From NCBI GenBank assembly GCA_012999515.1, contig JABEEB010000001.1, forward strand, positions 1,674,001-1,738,000: a stretch of DNA of 64,000 nucleotides. The letters are read 5' to 3'. The position numbers and the translations under genes were made by a program. Numbering within the stretch: the stretch's first letter is position 1; each line of letters starts with the position of its first letter. Under the pieces are notes generated by a model. It was not told the origin of the DNA and did not search any database. It saw only the letters and a program-made list of their open reading frames with translations. Below, piece by piece: positions 1 through 8,761 of the stretch. This DNA is from Salifodinibacter halophilus. GTDB lineage: Bacteria; Pseudomonadota; Gammaproteobacteria; Nevskiales; Salinisphaeraceae.

Positions 1-992
1 AACGTGATAAAAACCTGACTTCCCAGAGCTGCAAGCTCCTTGCCGAGGAGGTCGCGGTATTCTTGGCCCAGCTCCGCTGCAATATCGTCTACCAACAAGA
101 CCGGTGATAATCCACGGCGCCCATACATGACACGGGCTTGGGCCAGAAGTAACGCCGTAGTCAGAAGCTTTTGCTGCCCGCGCGAGACCTGGTTTCGCGC
201 TTGCACTTGATCAAGCTTAATGCGCAAATCCGCCCGGTGCGGCCCAACCTGGGTGAACCCTGCTTTCTGATCGCGATCCAGGGTGCGTGCGAGTGCCCGA
301 TCGAAGTTTTCATCAACCGGCCAACCGGGACGATAATGAAAACGAATCCTGGCATGGCCGAATTGGTCGCGAATCGACTGCGGTAAAGCATCTGCGATGG
401 CGTCGACATGAGCGCGACGGCACGCATCGAGATGTTCAGCCTCACGGATTAATATCGCATCCCAGGCGACAACATCTTTCTTGGGCCAGGCATGACGCAA
501 CGCCCGATTTCGCTGTTTGAGCGCACGCCGAAACCGCTGCCAAGACCCGAAAAAAGAATGTTCCACGTGAAACACCCCCCAATCGAGAAAACGCCGGCGA
601 AAACGAGGGCCCTCGGTCATCAACCGATGAACGTTGGGGTCAATAAGTTGTAACGGTATCGCTTGAACTAGATCGAGTCGCGTTGTATTAGATTCTGCAT
701 CGAGGTGTAACTGCGTCCGGTTACCAGCACCCTCGACGCTCACGCTACGACCTAGATTACGTTCATCGCGTATGCCTGCCTGAACTCGAAAGCGCGATTG
801 ACCATCCCGTATGCGATCCGAAAATCCAGTCTGTCGAAATGACTCGCCACGCGCTAAAAGAAATAGTGCTTCGAGCACACTGCTCTTGCCAACCGCATTG
901 TCGCCGAGCAGGACATTGACTCCGGGGGTGGCCTCCACATTCAGGCTTTCGAAACAGCGGAATGCACGCAGAGCCAGGGTTTCGAAATACAA
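1..992 (-). CDS. recF: RecF, DNA replication/repair ATPase (3' end cut by window edge)
   Basis: RecF is an SMC-like ATPase that loads RecA at single-strand gaps. Reading leftwards the frame shows a Walker A (GDNAVGKSS) near residue 25, an ABC-type signature (SRGQQKLL) near residue 300 and a Walker B (VLLVDDIAAEL) just before the window edge, so only the extreme C-terminus is missing. After the dnaN stop the frame holds no ATG or GTG; the best start is TTG at 992-990, six bases after an AGGA Shine-Dalgarno, giving LYFETLALRAF, which aligns with the usual RecF N-terminus. The start lies 43 bases after the dnaN stop, so recF is probably co-transcribed with dnaN. Confidence 0.93.
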   Translation of the reverse strand, partial: MYFETLALRAFRCFESLNVEATPGVNVLLGDNAVGKSSVLEALFLLARGESFRQTGFSDRIRDGQSRFRVQAGIRDERNLGRSVSVEGAGNRTQLHLDAESNTTRLDLVQAIPLQLIDPNVHRLMTEGPRFRRRFLDWGVFHVEHSFFGSWQRFRRALKQRNRALRHAWPKKDVVAWDAILIREAEHLDACRRAHVDAIADALPQSIRDQFGHARIRFHYRPGWPVDENFDRALARTLDRDQKAGFTQVGPHRADLRIKLDQVQARNQVSRGQQKLLTTALLLAQARVMYGRRGLSPVLLVDDIAAELGQEYRDLLGKELAALGSQVFIT

Positions 993-1034
993 AGCTGGTC
1001 CTGACGTCGTTCCGCCCAGCGCTAAGCCGAGACG

Positions 1035-2135
1035 CTACAACCGCATCGGCATAACCACATAGCGCGTAGATGTGTCCCCTTGGGCTTGAATAAGGGCTGA
1101 ACTATCCGATCCAGCCAAATCAACCGTGACTTCATCGGCTGACATCGCCCCGAGGGCATCCAGTAGATACGTGATATTGAAACCGATTTCAAACGATTCG
1201 CCGCTGTATTCGACTGCGATTTCGTCCTGAGCTTCCTCACGATCAACGTTTTGCGCTTGGAATTGCAGATTATTGGCCGAGAGGATCAGGCGAACGCCCC
1301 GATAGTTCTCATTCGATAGAATCGCTGTACGCGATAACGCTTGTCGGAGCGACTGCCGATCAGCGCGTAGCTGATTCGGGGCCGAATCCGGAATGACACG
1401 CTCATAATCCGGAAACCGACCATCGATAAGCTTGGTCGTTAATGTGATTTCCGGCAACTCGATACGTAGGTGTCGATCAGATATCCGTATCGACAGTGTT
1501 TCATCTTCGGTGCCAAGAAGACGCACCATTTCATTGACAGCTTTACGTGGTGCAATCGCTTGCAGTGGCTGTTCAACGCCGGTTGTCGACTCAATTTCTG
1601 AGAGCGCCAAGCGATGACCGTCGGTTGCCACACACCGAATGCCTTGCCCATTTACAACAAATAATAAGCCATTCAAGTAATAGCGGACATCCTGATTGGC
1701 CATAGCGAAATAAGTGCGCTCTAAAAGGCCTCGCAACGACCCTTGGTCGACCTGTATCTCCTGCTCGGTTTTCACATCATCCAATCGAGGCCAGTCAGCA
1801 GCCGTAATCGTCGCCAGTGAAAAGCGTGACTTGCCTGATTCCACACGCACGACATTTTGGTTCTCGGTCAACGACAGTGTGCTATTTCGATCCAGCCCCC
1901 GGCAGATATCCAAAAGCTTTCGGGCGGGCACGGTCACACTCCCCGATTGGCCAATCGACGCTGGACAACGAGCGATTAACTCAAGCTCGAGGTCAGTCGC
2001 TGTAATGATGACGGAGTCATTCTCTGCCTCGAGCAGGATATTCGACAGGATGGGCATGGTCTGGCGTTTTTCGACCACGCCTATAACCGACTGCAGAACA
2101 GGTAACAGATCGCTGCGTTGAATAGTTACTTGCAA
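1035..2135 (-). CDS. dnaN: DNA polymerase III beta subunit (sliding clamp)
   Basis: The 366-residue product is the ring-shaped processivity clamp of DNA polymerase III. Length is as in the family, the N-terminus (QVTIQRSDLLPVLQSV) and the C-terminal VVMPMRL are typical, and the three-domain clamp fold fits the length. The start is TTG at 2135-2133: the upstream in-frame codons hold no ATG or GTG, and the protein aligns with known clamps from this residue. Gene order dnaA-dnaN-recF is the ancestral one. dnaA lies 256 bases upstream, an AT-rich gap that may be the origin. Confidence 0.97.
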   Translation of the reverse strand: MQVTIQRSDLLPVLQSVIGVVEKRQTMPILSNILLEAENDSVIITATDLELELIARCPASIGQSGSVTVPARKLLDICRGLDRNSTLSLTENQNVVRVESGKSRFSLATITAADWPRLDDVKTEQEIQVDQGSLRGLLERTYFAMANQDVRYYLNGLLFVVNGQGIRCVATDGHRLALSEIESTTGVEQPLQAIAPRKAVNEMVRLLGTEDETLSIRISDRHLRIELPEITLTTKLIDGRFPDYERVIPDSAPNQLRADRQSLRQALSRTAILSNENYRGVRLILSANNLQFQAQNVDREEAQDEIAVEYSGESFEIGFNITYLLDALGAMSADEVTVDLAGSDSSALIQAQGDTSTRYVVMPMRL

Positions 2136-2144
2136 TTTGGACCA

Positions 2145-2391
2145 TCCATCTAGTGCGTTTGTATTTGTAAAGTAGTAGTAGTAATAGATGTGAGTTTAAC
2201 GGTGGACCGTTTCGTTAAATTAAAAATAAATCAAATACTTATAGTTCACATCAGCTCGTATAACAACGTTGTTTGCCTGGGTGCGGCCTGTGGATTACTT
2301 GTGTGGACCCAAACCCGTGTGGCGCAACGTTCCGTTTATACAGTTATTTATCCACAGGTTATCCGGGGACTGTACATAAGACAATGTTGGT
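2145..2391. other. Candidate replication origin in dnaA-dnaN gap
   Basis: This gap holds a perfect DnaA box TTATCCACA at 2348-2356, a weaker copy starting at 2359 (TTATCCGGG), and a one-mismatch box in reverse orientation at 2289-2297. An AT-rich tract at about 2210-2240 could be the unwinding element, and there is a GTA trinucleotide run near 2172. Spacers between dnaA and dnaN or dnaA and rpmH serve as oriC in many bacteria. The number of good boxes is small, so this is a candidate only; the dnaA-rpmH spacer is the alternative. Confidence 0.45.
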
Positions 2392-3699
2392 TTAGCTGGT
2401 CAGCGTACGTACGAGGTTGTCGTAATCTTCCCGCAGTCGATGATCGGCTTCGCAAAGCTCGGTCACTTTGCGTTGCGCATGGAGAACTGTGGTGTGATCG
2501 CGGCCACCGAAACCACGGCCGATTTCGGGCAGGCTGTAGTTGGTGAGTTCCTTGGCCAGCGTCATGGCGAGTTGGCGCGGTCGTGCGATAGAGCGGCTGC
2601 GTTTCTTGCCAACCAGATCGGCGAGGCGGATCTTGTAATATTCGGCGACCGTCTTCTGGATGTTGTCGATAGTTACAAGCCGGTCATAAACCGCGAGCAT
2701 ATCGTTGAGTGCGCGTTTGGCGAATTCCAGATTGATTGGTTCGCCGGTAATTTGAGCAGATGCTTTCAGGCGATGGAGCGCACCTTCGAGGTCACGTACG
2801 TTGGAGCGGACGCGCTTAGCCACGAAAAAAGCGACCTCTTGCGGTAGCTGGATTTCATGCAGCGCGGCCTTGGATAACAGTATCGCGACCCGGGTTTCGA
2901 GCTCGGGGGGCTCGATCGCCACCGAGAGCCCCCAAGAGAATCGTGACTTCAGGCGATGCTCGAGACCTTCAACGTCCTTGGGGAAGCGATCGCAGGTCAA
3001 GATAATGCGCTGGTTCGATTCCAGGAGCGAGTTGAATGTATGAAAAAACTCTTCCTGTGAGCGATCCTTATGGGCAAAGAATTGAATATCGTCGATGAGC
3101 AGAGCGTCGAGTGAACGATAGTAGTTCTTGAACTGGTCCATCCGGTTATGCCGGATCGCAGTGATCATTTCGTTGACGAAATGCTCGGAGCGCACGTATT
3201 CCAAACGAGTGCTCGCATCGGCCTGCACCAGCCGGTGCCCGACGCCCTGCATCAGGTGTGTCTTGCCGAGTCCGACGCCGCCGTAGATCAGCAGTGGGTT
3301 ATAGGCCAGGTTATCGGGGGTGGCGGCTTGCTCTGCGGCCGCCCGTGCAATCTGGTTCGATTTGCCTTGTACGAACGATTCGAACGTATAACGATGGTCG
3401 AGGTTGTGCGAGATCTCTTGGGCAGCAGGCGCTGCCTCGTTTTCTGATGTGTCCGCGCGGCCATCGGCCACATATACACGGATACGCTCCGGTGTAATGC
3501 CGATGTTTTGCAGCGATCGCCCGATCGCCTGTCGATATTCTCGATCCACCTGTTCACAAACGACATCGTTCGGGGCGATCAGGTCGACACCGTCAGCATC
3601 GATATGGACATCGAGTGGCCTGAGCCACAGGTTGATATCGCGTGCCGGGAGGTGGGATTCAAGCTGCGCCAGACAGCGCTGCCAGGTACTGTTGGCCAA
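2392..3699 (-). CDS. dnaA: Chromosomal replication initiator DnaA
   Basis: DnaA binds DnaA boxes and melts the origin. The 435-residue protein has the N-terminal domain I, a short linker (about residues 85-105, Ala/Glu-rich), an AAA+ core with Walker A GGVGLGKTH and Walker B LLIDDIQF, and the C-terminal DNA-binding signature GGRDHTTVLHAQRKV. It is slightly short for the family because domain II is small. The start is TTG at 3699-3697, since no ATG or GTG precedes it in frame. It is divergent from rpmH, and its promoter must lie in 3700-3846. Confidence 0.97.
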   Translation of the reverse strand: MANSTWQRCLAQLESHLPARDINLWLRPLDVHIDADGVDLIAPNDVVCEQVDREYRQAIGRSLQNIGITPERIRVYVADGRADTSENEAAPAAQEISHNLDHRYTFESFVQGKSNQIARAAAEQAATPDNLAYNPLLIYGGVGLGKTHLMQGVGHRLVQADASTRLEYVRSEHFVNEMITAIRHNRMDQFKNYYRSLDALLIDDIQFFAHKDRSQEEFFHTFNSLLESNQRIILTCDRFPKDVEGLEHRLKSRFSWGLSVAIEPPELETRVAILLSKAALHEIQLPQEVAFFVAKRVRSNVRDLEGALHRLKASAQITGEPINLEFAKRALNDMLAVYDRLVTIDNIQKTVAEYYKIRLADLVGKKRSRSIARPRQLAMTLAKELTNYSLPEIGRGFGGRDHTTVLHAQRKVTELCEADHRLREDYDNLVRTLTS

Positions 3700-3846
3700 G
3701 CTTAGACGTTCCGCTGTTTATGTGGGCCATAAGGTATAGGCCGGATCATAACGTATCCGGACAGCAGAACTGACCACTTGCGTGCGCATGCCCTGAAGTG
3801 TTTTACTTTGGCGGCTAAATGATTTCCACAACAATAGCTCGTTTCT

Positions 3847-3981
3847 ATGAAGCGGACATATCAGCCCAGTAACGTTCGGCGTAAGCGTAAGCATGGCTTC
3901 CGAGCGCGGATGTCAAGCCGCGGTGGCCGTCGAGTGCTTGCTGCACGACGTGCCAAGGGCCGTCACCAACTAACACCGTAG
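3847..3981 (+). CDS. rpmH: 50S ribosomal protein L34
   Basis: This 44-residue, Arg/Lys-rich protein opens with [21 protein letters not shown] and carries the [13 protein letters not shown] segment that identifies L34 of the large ribosomal subunit. It ends in RHQLTP with the stop at 3979-3981. It is divergent from dnaA across a 147-base spacer that contains the promoters of both, and it is followed 11 bases later by rnpA, the conserved rpmH-rnpA pairing. Confidence 0.96.
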   Translation: MKRTYQPSNVRRKRKHGFRARMSSRGGRRVLAARRAKGRHQLTP

Positions 3982-3992
3982 CGACGCCGTCC

Positions 3993-4367
3993 GTGAAAGC
4001 CGCGGCGTTTCCTAGACGCCGGCGTTTGACGACCGGGCGAGACTATCGCCGTGTCTTTGCCGAGCGCGATCGAATACCGGGGCGATTTTTCGTTCTGGCG
4101 CTCGCACCAGGTACAGATGCGCGCCTTGGGCTCGCCGTCGGCAAGCGTTATTGTCGCCGAGCCGTCGATCGCAACAGGGTCAAACGCGTGGCGCGGGAGT
4201 GGTTCCGCCGGCGGCTCGTGTATTTGGATGGCCTTGAAATAGTTTGTAGTGTACGCCGAGGCGTGACGACTGCCAGTAATGATGCGCTTTACGCTGACCT
4301 TGAGCGGCTGGGTCGGCGGGCAGTACAGCGCGCCGGGGCTGGCTCGGCCGCTCGCCAGGACGCTTAA
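3993..4367 (+). CDS. rnpA: Ribonuclease P protein component
   Basis: RnpA is the protein cofactor of RNase P, which trims tRNA 5' leaders. The 124-residue basic protein starts at GTG 3993 and carries the RNase P signature (RNRVKRVAREWFR) around residue 58 after the LGLAVGKRYCRRAV segment. It sits between rpmH and yidC as in most gammaproteobacteria. The small gene yidD, which commonly lies between rnpA and yidC, is absent: only 29 bases separate the two genes. Confidence 0.95.
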   Translation: MKAAAFPRRRRLTTGRDYRRVFAERDRIPGRFFVLALAPGTDARLGLAVGKRYCRRAVDRNRVKRVAREWFRRRLVYLDGLEIVCSVRRGVTTASNDALYADLERLGRRAVQRAGAGSAARQDA

Positions 4368-4396
4368 AGCCGCCCACCAACCTAACGCTGTACGCG

Positions 4397-6109
4397 ATGG
4401 AAAATCTGCGCTTCATTCTTCTGGCGATCGCCGCGTTGTTCGGTGTGCTTCTCTACCAAGCCTGGCAAACGGATTATCCGGGTAACGCGGATAAGACCAA
4501 GCAAGCGAACCAGCAACAAACGCAGAACCGCCAAGCCAAGAATCAGTCGCAGGTTGCGCCAGGCCAAAAAGCGGAATCTGGTTCCAAATCCGATCTGGGG
4601 CAGAAGGCAAAAACAGCCACTAAGTCCGTGGCGGCCGATAAGCTTATCCACGTTGTTACCAACAATTACAGGATTGCGATCAACCCGCACGGGGGCAATC
4701 TGTACCGGACGACACTTCGAAATGTGCCGTTGTCTTCGGATCAACCCGATACGCCGCTGACTCTGCTTCAGCCCGGCGACAGTGATTTCTTTCGCCAGAG
4801 TAGCCGGGTCATTGGTGGTGACACGGCACAATCCAATGTGCGTACTTTCAAAGCCGCGAAATCAACGTACCGGCTTGGTGACAACCAGGATACGCTCAAG
4901 GTGCCGTTGGCCTGGCATGGGCCGAACGGCCGGACCATCAAAAAGACATTCGTTTTCAAACGCGATACGTATCGCATTGACCTCGATACCAAGGTGCAAA
5001 ACGGTGATGGCGCCCCCTGGGAGGTATCGAATCTGGTTCGGTTTTGGCGACACGGCGGTGTAACCAAGACGCACCCATGGTTTATTCCATCGACGTTTTC
5101 CGGTGTCGGTTGGTATGCCGCCGGATCGAATGGCGACGACTTTAGCTATCATAAGCGGGAGACCGCCAAGCTCGGTCAAAAGCCCGTCAACATCACCCAG
5201 ACCGGCGGCTGGGCCGCGGTCATGGAGCGTTATTTTCTCGCCGCTGCGATCCCGGACCAGAAAACCCGGGCTCGTTTTTTCGCTAGTCAGAAAGCAACCG
5301 ACAGCGCGCCTGATGCCTTTACGACTGGCTTCAGAACAGCGCAGGTCAATGTCGCGCCGGGCGATTCAACCCAATTCAACTCACGCTTGTTCGTTGGGCC
5401 GAAGCTGCAGAATGATCTAGCCAGTGTCGCGCCTGGGCTGGATCTGACCGTGGATTACGGTTTCATGACAGTGCTTGCCCGACCGATCTTCAAACTGTTG
5501 AGTTTTCTGCACTCCGTTGTTGGCAATTGGGGTGTGGCTATCATTTTGCTGACGCTGATCATCAAGCTGCTGTTTTATAAGCTGTCGGAAAAGCAGTTCC
5601 GCTCGATGGCACGCATGCGCAAGTTCCAGCCACGCATGCAGCAAATCAAAGAGCAGTACGGCGACGATCGCCAGCAAATGCAAGCCAAAATGATGGAGCT
5701 GTACAAAAAGGAAGGCTTCAACCCGTTGGCTGGGTGTTGGCCGATGCTCGTGCAGGCGCCGGTGTTCATTGTTTTGTATTGGGTGTTGTTGGAATCGGCC
5801 GAAATGCGCGCGGCGCCATTTCTCTGGATCAATGACCTATCTTCGGCCGACCCGTTCTTCATCCTGCCGATTATCTTCGGCGTAACGATGTTCATCCAGC
5901 AACGGCTGACAACCAGCACGGCGATGGATCCGCTCCAGCAGCGCATGATGCAGATCATGCCGCTTGGTTTGGCTGTGTTTTTCACATTCTTTCCGGCTGG
6001 CCTGGTGCTCTACTGGTGTACCAACAACACGCTGTCGATCGCTCAGCAGTGGTATATCTATAAAAAATTGGATAACGAGGGGCTGGGCCACAAGGCCAGC
6101 AATAATTAG
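4397..6109 (+). CDS. yidC: Membrane protein insertase YidC
   Basis: YidC inserts proteins into the inner membrane, alone or with SecYEG. The 570-residue sequence has an N-terminal membrane segment (residues 4-20), a Lys/Gln-rich linker, the large periplasmic beta-domain of the Gram-negative type, and a C-terminal core with about five membrane helices, starting near residue 355 and including the conserved stretch around NPLAGCWPMLVQ. The C-terminal tail is short. It follows rnpA by 29 bases and precedes mnmE by 5, so the three genes probably form one transcript. Confidence 0.97.
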   Translation: MENLRFILLAIAALFGVLLYQAWQTDYPGNADKTKQANQQQTQNRQAKNQSQVAPGQKAESGSKSDLGQKAKTATKSVAADKLIHVVTNNYRIAINPHGGNLYRTTLRNVPLSSDQPDTPLTLLQPGDSDFFRQSSRVIGGDTAQSNVRTFKAAKSTYRLGDNQDTLKVPLAWHGPNGRTIKKTFVFKRDTYRIDLDTKVQNGDGAPWEVSNLVRFWRHGGVTKTHPWFIPSTFSGVGWYAAGSNGDDFSYHKRETAKLGQKPVNITQTGGWAAVMERYFLAAAIPDQKTRARFFASQKATDSAPDAFTTGFRTAQVNVAPGDSTQFNSRLFVGPKLQNDLASVAPGLDLTVDYGFMTVLARPIFKLLSFLHSVVGNWGVAIILLTLIIKLLFYKLSEKQFRSMARMRKFQPRMQQIKEQYGDDRQQMQAKMMELYKKEGFNPLAGCWPMLVQAPVFIVLYWVLLESAEMRAAPFLWINDLSSADPFFILPIIFGVTMFIQQRLTTSTAMDPLQQRMMQIMPLGLAVFFTFFPAGLVLYWCTNNTLSIAQQWYIYKKLDNEGLGHKASNN

Positions 6110-6114
6110 CCTGT

Positions 6115-7491
6115 ATGTCCGGGGCCTCGGCCCGACCCGACACGATTGCTGCACTGGCTAGTGGCCGCGACCGCGCTGGCATAGCGGTCATTCGTGTATC
6201 GGGACCCGGCGTACGTCAGATCACGCCCGCGATAATCGGCGACCTGCCCGCCCCCAGACATGCGGTGCATCGATCGATATGTTCGGCCCAGGGGTCGGTA
6301 ATTGATTATGGTTTGGCGCTGTTTTTTGCCGCGCCGGCATCTTTTACCGGTGAGGATGTGCTCGAATTACAGGGCCATGGCAGCCCGGTTGTGGCCGACG
6401 CGATTCTGGCGCGATTGTTCGAACTCGGTGCTCGACCGGCTGAAGCCGGCGAGTTTTCCCGCCGGGCGTTCGAAAACAACCGGCTCAGCCTGGACCAAGC
6501 TGAGGCCACAGCCGATGTAATCGCCGCTGAGAGTGCCGCGGCTGCCACGGCGGCGGTGCGCTCGCTCGAGGGTGAATTCGCGACCCGCGCCAACACGTTA
6601 ACGCGCTCATTGACCGAGTTGCGCGCTTGGATCGAAGGGGCGCTGGATTTCCCCGATGAGGAAGATGTGGACTGGCTTGCGGATGGCCAGATCGGAGAGC
6701 GCCTCAACCAATTGCAGATAGATCTATCCAGTTTATCGCGCGAAGCTGGTCAGGGAGCACGGCTGCGCGATGGGCTTCGAATCGCGATTCTGGGACGCCC
6801 GAACGCGGGCAAGTCGAGTTTGGTCAATACGCTTGCGCGGCGCGAGACCGCCATCGTTACCACCATTCCGGGGACAACACGCGATGTTGTCACGGAACAA
6901 GTTGAGTTGAACGGGTTGCCGGCAACCTTGGTCGATACGGCGGGGCTTCGGGACAGCGATAACCCCATTGAACTCGAGGGCATGCGGCGTGCTCGTAATG
7001 CCGCAGAGCACGCCAACCATGTTTTGTACGTCTTTGATGCACACGAGGGTCTGTGTGCAACCGATCGCACCCATATAGACGCGTTACCGGCCGGGGTCGG
7101 CGTTACGCTTATCGCCAACAAGACCGATTTAACCACTGAAACCGAGGGTGGTCGGCGCACGGCGATGACCGAACAATCCGAGCCGGTTATCGCATTGTCC
7201 GCTGTGACTGGTGTTGGTCTCGAAACATTGATCGATCATCTGGGTGCGGATGTTGCCCGCGGCGCGGTCCGGGGCGCTACATTTTCAGCTCGGCGTCGGC
7301 ATCTCGATGCTCTGGCGCGCGCTGAACAGTCGCTGCAAAGTGCGACGACAAGGCTGGTTGAAGACGGCGCACCAGAACTCGTAGCCCAGGAATTGGCAGA
7401 TGCCCAGGCGAGTATCGGCGAAATCACGGGGGCCGTGTCGCGCGATGATCTGCTGGGTGAGATCTTTGCGACTTTTTGCATCGGCAAATGA
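6115..7491 (+). CDS. mnmE: tRNA modification GTPase MnmE
   Basis: MnmE works with MnmG to place the 5-carboxymethylaminomethyl group on U34 of certain tRNAs. The 458-residue protein has the N-terminal folate-binding domain (DTIAALAS onwards), a helical domain, and an inserted G domain with P-loop GRPNAGKSS near residue 226, DTAG, and NKTD. It ends in the invariant CIGK motif, whose Cys is needed for activity. The ATG is 5 bases after the yidC stop. Confidence 0.97.
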   Translation: MSGASARPDTIAALASGRDRAGIAVIRVSGPGVRQITPAIIGDLPAPRHAVHRSICSAQGSVIDYGLALFFAAPASFTGEDVLELQGHGSPVVADAILARLFELGARPAEAGEFSRRAFENNRLSLDQAEATADVIAAESAAAATAAVRSLEGEFATRANTLTRSLTELRAWIEGALDFPDEEDVDWLADGQIGERLNQLQIDLSSLSREAGQGARLRDGLRIAILGRPNAGKSSLVNTLARRETAIVTTIPGTTRDVVTEQVELNGLPATLVDTAGLRDSDNPIELEGMRRARNAAEHANHVLYVFDAHEGLCATDRTHIDALPAGVGVTLIANKTDLTTETEGGRRTAMTEQSEPVIALSAVTGVGLETLIDHLGADVARGAVRGATFSARRRHLDALARAEQSLQSATTRLVEDGAPELVAQELADAQASIGEITGAVSRDDLLGEIFATFCIGK

Positions 7492-7814
7492 GGCTGACAT
7501 GAGCCGGCGGCCAATGGCCATGTGGTGATGCAAAAATAGCCATCAGTCTGGCCCCGCATTACGGGTCTGATATTGCCGTGCGATGATCATACGCTGTACA
7601 CTAAAACGATTGTTTTGCTGCGGTTGTTATAGCCGACCCCGAATGACACGGGTGAATTGGGCATTCGGGGTGATGTATGGTCGTCTAGGCGGGCACAGAT
7701 GGGGATCGCGCGTGGTAAGCGCAAGCGATGCTCGTTACATACCGCCCTGTTGGTTAACTAGCCTCCTGCTATGCAGATTGCATATGTCTCGGAGTGCTTC
7801 AAGCTTCTGAAGTG
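7492..7814. other. 323-base spacer between mnmE and cyoA
   Basis: I see no gene here. The spacer should hold the mnmE terminator and the cyo promoter. Its one clear structure is the inverted repeat at 7636-7671, described separately. A GTG at 7794 lies in frame with cyoA but would place seven extra residues before the lipoprotein signal. Confidence 0.6.
7636..7671. repeat. Perfect 10-base inverted repeat upstream of cyoA
   Basis: The arms ACCCCGAATG (7636-7645) and CATTCGGGGT (7662-7671) are exactly complementary around a 16-base centre. No T-run follows, which argues against a simple intrinsic terminator. It lies 143 bases before the cyoA ATG, so it could be an operator or part of a leader structure. 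This is inference from position and symmetry alone. Confidence 0.55.
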
Positions 7815-8708
7815 ATGCGATTAGATAAATTCCGTCCTGTTCGACCCTTAGTTGGCCTGTTTGTTCTACCGCTGGCCGGTTGCAACCTGAAAAGCTTGAA
7901 TGCGCTTTATACGGCGGGTTCGGTTAGCGCGCAACAGCGTGACTTAATCATCATAACCGCCGTGTTGATGCTGTTCGTGTTCATCCCGGTGGTGTTTTTT
8001 ACGCTGTTTTTTGCTTGGCGTTATCGGGCGTCAAATGAGAAAGCGAAGTACTCACCGAACTGGTCGCATTCAAGGCTGTTGGAAGTGTTTCTCTGGGGCG
8101 GTCCAATCGTGATCATCGCGATTTTGGGCGTGCTGACCTGGAATTCCACGCATGCCTTGGATCCATACAAGGGACTGGTTACCGAGGGGGATAAGGATCC
8201 GGTTCGAGTTGATGCGATCGCCCTGTCCTGGAAGTGGTTGTTTATTTATCCCGAGTACAACGTGGCCGCAGTTAATGAGATGGCCATGCCGGTGGATACC
8301 CCAATCAGCATGCGCATCACGTCGGATACGGCCATGAATGCGATCATGATCCCGCGTCTGGGGAGTCAGATCTTCGCGATGTCTGGCATGCGCACCAAGT
8401 TGAATCTCGTGGCGAACCAGAAGGGGCGGTTTTTCGGTAAGAACTACCAGTACACTGGCGAGCATTTTGCGGCCGAGAAATTCCAAGCTGTCGCTATGGG
8501 CCAGCAGCGCTTCAAAGAGTGGATCCAAAACGCGAAAGCATCGGGTCAGAATCTCGACAAGGCTCGCTTCGCCAGCCTGACAAAACCGAGCCATATTGAA
8601 GACGTGATTTATTTTGCGCCAGTTAAATCGCAATTATTGGATCACGTCGTGCAGCAGTATAATAACGGCACGCCGCGTAATCGGCTGACCAAGACCGCCG
8701 AACGCTAG
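7815..8708 (+). CDS. cyoA: Cytochrome bo3 ubiquinol oxidase subunit II
   Basis: This is the 297-residue subunit II of a haem-copper quinol oxidase. I chose ATG 7815 because it places a lipoprotein signal with lipobox LAGC at residues 20-23. Two membrane helices follow, then a periplasmic cupredoxin domain. The Cys/His cluster that binds CuA in cytochrome c oxidases is not seen, which marks it as a quinol rather than cytochrome c oxidase. It heads cyoABCD. A longer start at GTG 7794 is possible but fits the signal less well. Confidence 0.93.
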   Translation: MRLDKFRPVRPLVGLFVLPLAGCNLKSLNALYTAGSVSAQQRDLIIITAVLMLFVFIPVVFFTLFFAWRYRASNEKAKYSPNWSHSRLLEVFLWGGPIVIIAILGVLTWNSTHALDPYKGLVTEGDKDPVRVDAIALSWKWLFIYPEYNVAAVNEMAMPVDTPISMRITSDTAMNAIMIPRLGSQIFAMSGMRTKLNLVANQKGRFFGKNYQYTGEHFAAEKFQAVAMGQQRFKEWIQNAKASGQNLDKARFASLTKPSHIEDVIYFAPVKSQLLDHVVQQYNNGTPRNRLTKTAER

Positions 8709-8761
8709 TGCGTTTCGACGCCTTAAGCCCTGACGCGATCGCCGGCTAATCGGAGTTAAAA

